NCBI GenBank assembly: GCA_016861185.1
Contig: BOKW01000001.1
Coordinates: forward strand, 434,001 to 498,000
Source: Betaproteobacteria bacterium
GTDB taxonomy: Bacteria > Pseudomonadota > Gammaproteobacteria > Burkholderiales > Burkholderiaceae_F
Length of the DNA stretch: 64,000 nucleotides
Direction: 5' to 3'
The notes under the pieces were generated by a model that made no database searches, was not told where the DNA came from, and was given only the letters and a program-made list of their open reading frames with translations. The position numbers and the translations under genes were made by a program. Positions 61,092 through 64,000 of this stretch are shown here, one piece after another; positions within the stretch are counted from its first letter, which is position 1; each line of letters opens with the position of its first letter.

Positions 61092-61955
61092 TCACGCGGC
61101 GCCGGCGACCATCGGTGCCGCCAGCCGCGCTGCGACCTCCTTGCGATAGCGGTTCAGCTCCTGCACCGAGTTGAAGGTCCGTTCGAACAGCAGCCCCATG
61201 TTGTGCAGGATGCGCTCGACGACCTTCGACTCCCATGCGTCGTCGAAGCGGATCTGTTCGTCGAGCCAGCGCTCGAGCCAGGCCGGATCCGGCAGCCGCG
61301 ACTGCACCGTGTCGCGCGGATAGTGCGCCTGGCTCACGTGCAGGTTGGTCGGATGCAGCGCCTTGGCGGTGCGCTTGGCCGAGGCCATCAGCACGGCAAT
61401 CTTGGAGAACGCCGCGCGCGCGGTATCGCCGAACTCGGCGAGGTACTTCTTCATGTAGCGCAGGTAGGCGCCGCCGTGGCGCGCCTCGTCCTGCGACAGC
61501 ATGCGGTAGATGTGCTTGATCACCGGCTCGGTGTGCCATTCCGAGGCGCGCCGGTACCAGTGGTTCAGCCGGATTTCGCCGCAGAAGTGCAGCGTCAGCG
61601 TCTCCAGCGCGGGCGCCGGGTCGAACTCGAAGCGCACCTCGTGCAGCTCCTGCTCGGACGGCGCCAGCTCGGGGCGGAAGCGGCGCAGGTACTCCATCAG
61701 CACGAGCGCGTGCTTCTGCTCCTCGAAGAACCACACCGACATGAACGCCGAGAAGTCCGAGTCGTGCCGGTTGTCGCGCAGGAACATCTCGGTGGCCGGC
61801 AGCGCGGACCACTCGGTGATCGCGTTCATCTTGACCGTCTGCGCCTGCTCGTCGCTGAGCCTGGACGCGTCGAACTTGTCCCACGGGATGTCTTTTTCGA
61901 GGTTCCAGCGGACCGCTTCGAGGGACTTGAACAGATCGGGATAGAGCATCGTCAT
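61092..61955 (-). CDS. Ferritin-like diiron protein (acyl-ACP desaturase-related)
   Basis: A 287-residue helical protein with the two-Fe ligand pattern of ferritin-like oxygenases: FFEEQKHALVLMEYLRRF near residue 78 (ExxH) and LSQDEARHGGAYLRYMKKYL near residue 155 (DEARH). FCGEIRLNHWYRRAS supplies another Glu/His site. This arrangement recalls acyl-ACP desaturases and related diiron enzymes, although the substrate is not deducible. It lies 28 bases upstream of the asparaginase gene on the same strand, so co-transcription is possible. Confidence 0.8.
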   Translation of the reverse strand: MTMLYPDLFKSLEAVRWNLEKDIPWDKFDASRLSDEQAQTVKMNAITEWSALPATEMFLRDNRHDSDFSAFMSVWFFEEQKHALVLMEYLRRFRPELAPSEQELHEVRFEFDPAPALETLTLHFCGEIRLNHWYRRASEWHTEPVIKHIYRMLSQDEARHGGAYLRYMKKYLAEFGDTARAAFSKIAVLMASAKRTAKALHPTNLHVSQAHYPRDTVQSRLPDPAWLERWLDEQIRFDDAWESKVVERILHNMGLLFERTFNSVQELNRYRKEVAARLAAPMVAGAA

Positions 61956-62021
61956 GGCGTACCTGCCGTTTCAGTAGGCGACCCGCCGCTCGAGCAGGCG
62001 CAGCGCCGGCGATGTCGCGTC

Positions 62022-62822
62022 TCAGGCCTTTCGCTTGTCGCGTTCGATCAACGCGTACGCGGAGTGGTTGTGGATTGACTCAAAGTTCTCGGCCGAGACC
62101 GCGTACGCGAGCACACGTTTGTCGGCGTCCAGCGCCATTGCGACGTCGCGCACGATGTCTTCGACGAACTTCGGGTTGTCGTAGGCCTGCTCGGTCACGT
62201 ACTTCTCGTCGGGTCGCTTCAGCAGCGCCCACATCTCGGACGAGCCGGCGGACTCGGCGATGCGGATCTGCTCCTCGACACCGAGGTCGCCGTCGACTTC
62301 GGCGCTGATCGTCACGTGCGAGCGCTGGTTGTGTGCGCCGTAGTCGGCGACCTTCTTGCTGCACGGACACAGGCTCGTGACCGGAACGACGACCGTCTGC
62401 GTGAGCTTCAGCCCGTTTGCGTCCTGCTCGGCGCACAGCGTCACCTGATAGTCCATCAGGCTGCGCACGCCGGACACCGGCGCGGACTTCGTCACGAAGT
62501 ACGGGAAACGGATCTCGATGTGACCGCGCTCGGCTTCCAGCCGCTCGAGCATCGATTCCATCAGCCGCGCCATCGACGCGGCCGACAGCGGCTCGTGATG
62601 CTGCTGCAGCACCTCGATGAAGCGCGACATGTGCGTGCCCTTTTTCTCCGCGGGCAGCCCGACGTACATGTCGACCGCCGCGACCGAGGGCTGCGCGCCG
62701 CGCGGCGTGGCCACCGTCACCGGGTGCGTCATCGAGCGCACGCCGACGCGCTGGATCGCGATGTTGCGGCCGTCTGCGCCCGCCTGCACGTCGGGGAGGA
62801 ACATCCTGTCTGGAGCGTTCAT
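62022..62822 (-). CDS. folE2: GTP cyclohydrolase FolE2
   Basis: A 266-residue type IB GTP cyclohydrolase (FolE2). The opening [13 protein letters not shown] is typical. [24 protein letters not shown] holds the metal and catalytic Cys, and [20 protein letters not shown] contains the conserved Glu/His. It makes dihydroneopterin triphosphate for folate or queuosine; FolE2 is metal-flexible, so many bacteria use it under zinc limitation, but no Zur site was found upstream. The ATG at 62822 was chosen over an upstream one because it gives the family start. Confidence 0.95.
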   Translation of the reverse strand: MNAPDRMFLPDVQAGADGRNIAIQRVGVRSMTHPVTVATPRGAQPSVAAVDMYVGLPAEKKGTHMSRFIEVLQQHHEPLSAASMARLMESMLERLEAERGHIEIRFPYFVTKSAPVSGVRSLMDYQVTLCAEQDANGLKLTQTVVVPVTSLCPCSKKVADYGAHNQRSHVTISAEVDGDLGVEEQIRIAESAGSSEMWALLKRPDEKYVTEQAYDNPKFVEDIVRDVAMALDADKRVLAYAVSAENFESIHNHSAYALIERDKRKA

Positions 62823-62949
62823 CACAATGTCCGAATTGTCGCCCAAACGCGCCGGTCGCCGGCACCTCGGGTCAGGTTCGCTGAGTCGCTTGGTCGCACG
62901 CAAGTGCCGGCGCGGCCGCGAATATCAACCGCAGACGGCGCGGGTCCAT

Positions 62950-63564
62950 TCAGCGGTTCGCCGCCTGCCCGCGCGCGAGGAGCTGCTCGATCCGCTCCGT
63001 CAGCCTGCGGTCCAGCGGCGCGACCGCGCTGGGGAAGCTCGCGACGACCTTGCCGTCGCGATCGACCAGATACTTGTGAAAGTTCCACTTCGGCGCCTGC
63101 CCGCTCGCGCGCGCCAGCGCCGCGAAAAACGGGTGCGCAGTCTGCCCGACCACGGAAGTCTTCGCAAACATCGGGAACTTCACGCCGTAGGTGTTGAAGC
63201 AGAAGTCCGCGATCGACTTGTTGTCCGCGGGCTCCTGGTTGAAGTCGTTCGAAGGAAAGCCGAGCACGACGAGACCGCGTTGCGCATAGCGCGCGTGCAG
63301 CGCTTCCAGCCCTTCGTATTGCGGCGTATAGCCGCAGAAACTCGCCGTGTTGACGACCAACAACACGCGCCCGGCGTACTGGCACAGGTTCTGCGGCGCC
63401 TCGTCCTGCAGCCGCGGCGCGACGTTCGCGAGCAACGGCGGACAGCCCGGCGCCGGCTGCGCGAACGAAGCCGCCGGCGCCGCCGCCGCCACACACAGCA
63501 GCGGCGCGACGAGCAGACGCGCAAGACGAAGCGCGCCCGCCGGAACGACGAATCGGAACTGCAT
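62950..63564 (-). CDS. Glutathione peroxidase-like protein, exported
   Basis: A 204-residue Gpx of the Cys type. Residues 1-36 look like a signal peptide (MQFRFVVPAGALRLARLLVAPLLCVAAAAPAASFAQ), so the protein should be periplasmic. VNTASFCGYTPQYEGLEALH has the catalytic Cys, LGFPSNDFNQEP the Gln/Asn region, and KWNFHKYLVDRDG the conserved Trp. Cys replaces the selenocysteine of animal enzymes. The ATG at 63564 has AGGA 8-11 bases upstream; an ATG 15 bases earlier is possible. The electron donor may be thioredoxin-like rather than glutathione. Confidence 0.88.
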   Translation of the reverse strand: MQFRFVVPAGALRLARLLVAPLLCVAAAAPAASFAQPAPGCPPLLANVAPRLQDEAPQNLCQYAGRVLLVVNTASFCGYTPQYEGLEALHARYAQRGLVVLGFPSNDFNQEPADNKSIADFCFNTYGVKFPMFAKTSVVGQTAHPFFAALARASGQAPKWNFHKYLVDRDGKVVASFPSAVAPLDRRLTERIEQLLARGQAANR

Positions 63565-63714
63565 GCTTGTCCTGGGCAACGGTCGGTGCGTGCCTATACT
63601 AAGCCAGCCCCAAAGGCTGCAGTCAATCGCTTGTCCTGGACATCCGTGTTGCTGACTCGGCTTTGCATCGCGAGGGCTCGCTGAACGCTCGATGTCCGCT
63701 CGGAGCCTGTTCGC

Positions 63715-64000
63715 TTGAACGATTCGCTGCAGATCTCACCGACCGCGTTTTCGATCGCCGCGGTCGAACGCGATTGCGGTCTGACGAAGGACACGCTGCG
63801 CATCTGGGAGCGGCGCTACGGATTTCCGCGGCCCGGCCGCGACGGCTACGGCGAACGCGTCTATCCCGCCGAGCAGGTCGACAAACTGCGTCTGATCAAG
63901 CGGCTGATCGACCAGGGCCATCGGCCGGGCAAGATCATCGGCCTGGCGACCGACGAGTTGCAGCGCTTGGCGGGCGGACCGACGCGCGCCGCGCTCGCGC
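63715..64000 (+). CDS. MerR-family regulator, N-terminus, runs off the window
   Basis: The first 95 codons, truncated by the right edge. The helix-turn-helix and wing read FSIAAVERDCGLTKDTLRIWERRYGFPRPGRDGYGERVYPAEQVDKLRLIKRLIDQGHRPGKIIGL, which matches MerR-family proteins with a C-terminal cobalamin-binding domain (MlrA/CarH/LitR-like) rather than metal-type MerR. The only plausible start is the TTG at 63715, because the frame is closed upstream and no ATG or GTG lies within it. A TATACT -10-like box lies at 63595-63600 and CTTGTCCTGGxCA is repeated at 63566 and 63630. Confidence 0.75.
   Translation, partial: MNDSLQISPTAFSIAAVERDCGLTKDTLRIWERRYGFPRPGRDGYGERVYPAEQVDKLRLIKRLIDQGHRPGKIIGLATDELQRLAGGPTRAALA

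Overview
The window is very GC-rich DNA with dense, short-spaced genes. Its gene content (isocitrate dehydrogenase kinase/phosphatase, FolE2, a leucine-degradation regulon with a MerR-type LiuR regulator, HCCA-type isomerase, DsbA, SPOR and M23 envelope proteins) suggests a free-living, aerobic betaproteobacterium of the Burkholderiales type. This is inferred from gene families only; no rRNA or tRNA gene was seen. The window opens inside a lipoprotein gene and closes inside a MerR-family regulator gene.

Region 1 (1-9.1 kb, reading leftward) is a leucine/isovalerate catabolic operon: liuB, a truncated nucleotidyltransferase, a thioesterase, an acyl-CoA dehydrogenase, liuC, an unknown gene, liuD and a hydroxyacid dehydrogenase. 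Many junctions are ATGA or GTGA overlaps. The matching isovaleryl-CoA dehydrogenase (liuA) lies 23 kb away at 32.3-33.5 kb, and the likely regulator liuR at 43.7-44.1 kb. Upstream of all three units is a 16-bp palindrome of the same design (TTGACG/TTTACG - 4 bp - CGTCAA/CGTAAA), so one regulator probably controls the dispersed regulon. HMG-CoA lyase (liuE) is not in the window.

Region 2 (9.3-17.2 kb) carries gamma-glutamyltransferase, a set of small redox proteins (glutaredoxin-like, GST, HCCA isomerase), a LemA-DUF2207 pair, and a ParE/RHH toxin-antitoxin module lying between the 3' end of the DUF2207 gene and a decayed second copy of that 3' end.

Region 3 (17.2-20.9 kb) is the most unusual part. 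It is an island of visibly lower GC with an ImmA/IrrE metallopeptidase-macrodomain fusion, directly followed by a P-loop kinase fused to an adenylosuccinate-synthetase-like domain. That domain has Ser in place of the catalytic Asp, as in the phage 2-aminoadenine enzyme PurZ. A convergent DUF7002 protein whose N-terminal motif resembles DarT-type ADP-ribosyltransferases follows. I propose this as an undescribed nucleotide-centred conflict or defence cassette.

Region 4 (21.3-34 kb) holds a methyltransferase, a DapB-like reductase, a DUF559 gene rebuilt from repeats, acyl-CoA dehydrogenases, RidA, a thiolase, aceK, a LysE exporter, an ASCH-GNAT fusion, thioesterases and liuA. Region 5 (34.1-49.4 kb) has an ECF sigma factor with a Ser/Thr kinase-TPR protein, a Tat-exported animal-type haem peroxidase preceded by a hairpin that buries its ribosome binding site, recQ, a cyclase-family protein, liuR, a metallo-beta-lactamase-fold hydrolase, a cystathionine lyase, cytochrome P460 and HxlR. 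Region 6 (49.4-64 kb) holds envelope genes (dsbA, SPOR, M23), argS, a small low-GC island with a GIY-YIG protein and an orphan, glutathione reductase, a CBS protein, asparaginase, a diiron protein, folE2, glutathione peroxidase and the partial MerR gene.

Three interspersed palindromic repeat families recur: a CCCTCTCCC/GGGAGAGGG type, a CCCCCTTTCGTAAAGGGGG type, and the CTGAGCTTGTCGAAGG type.
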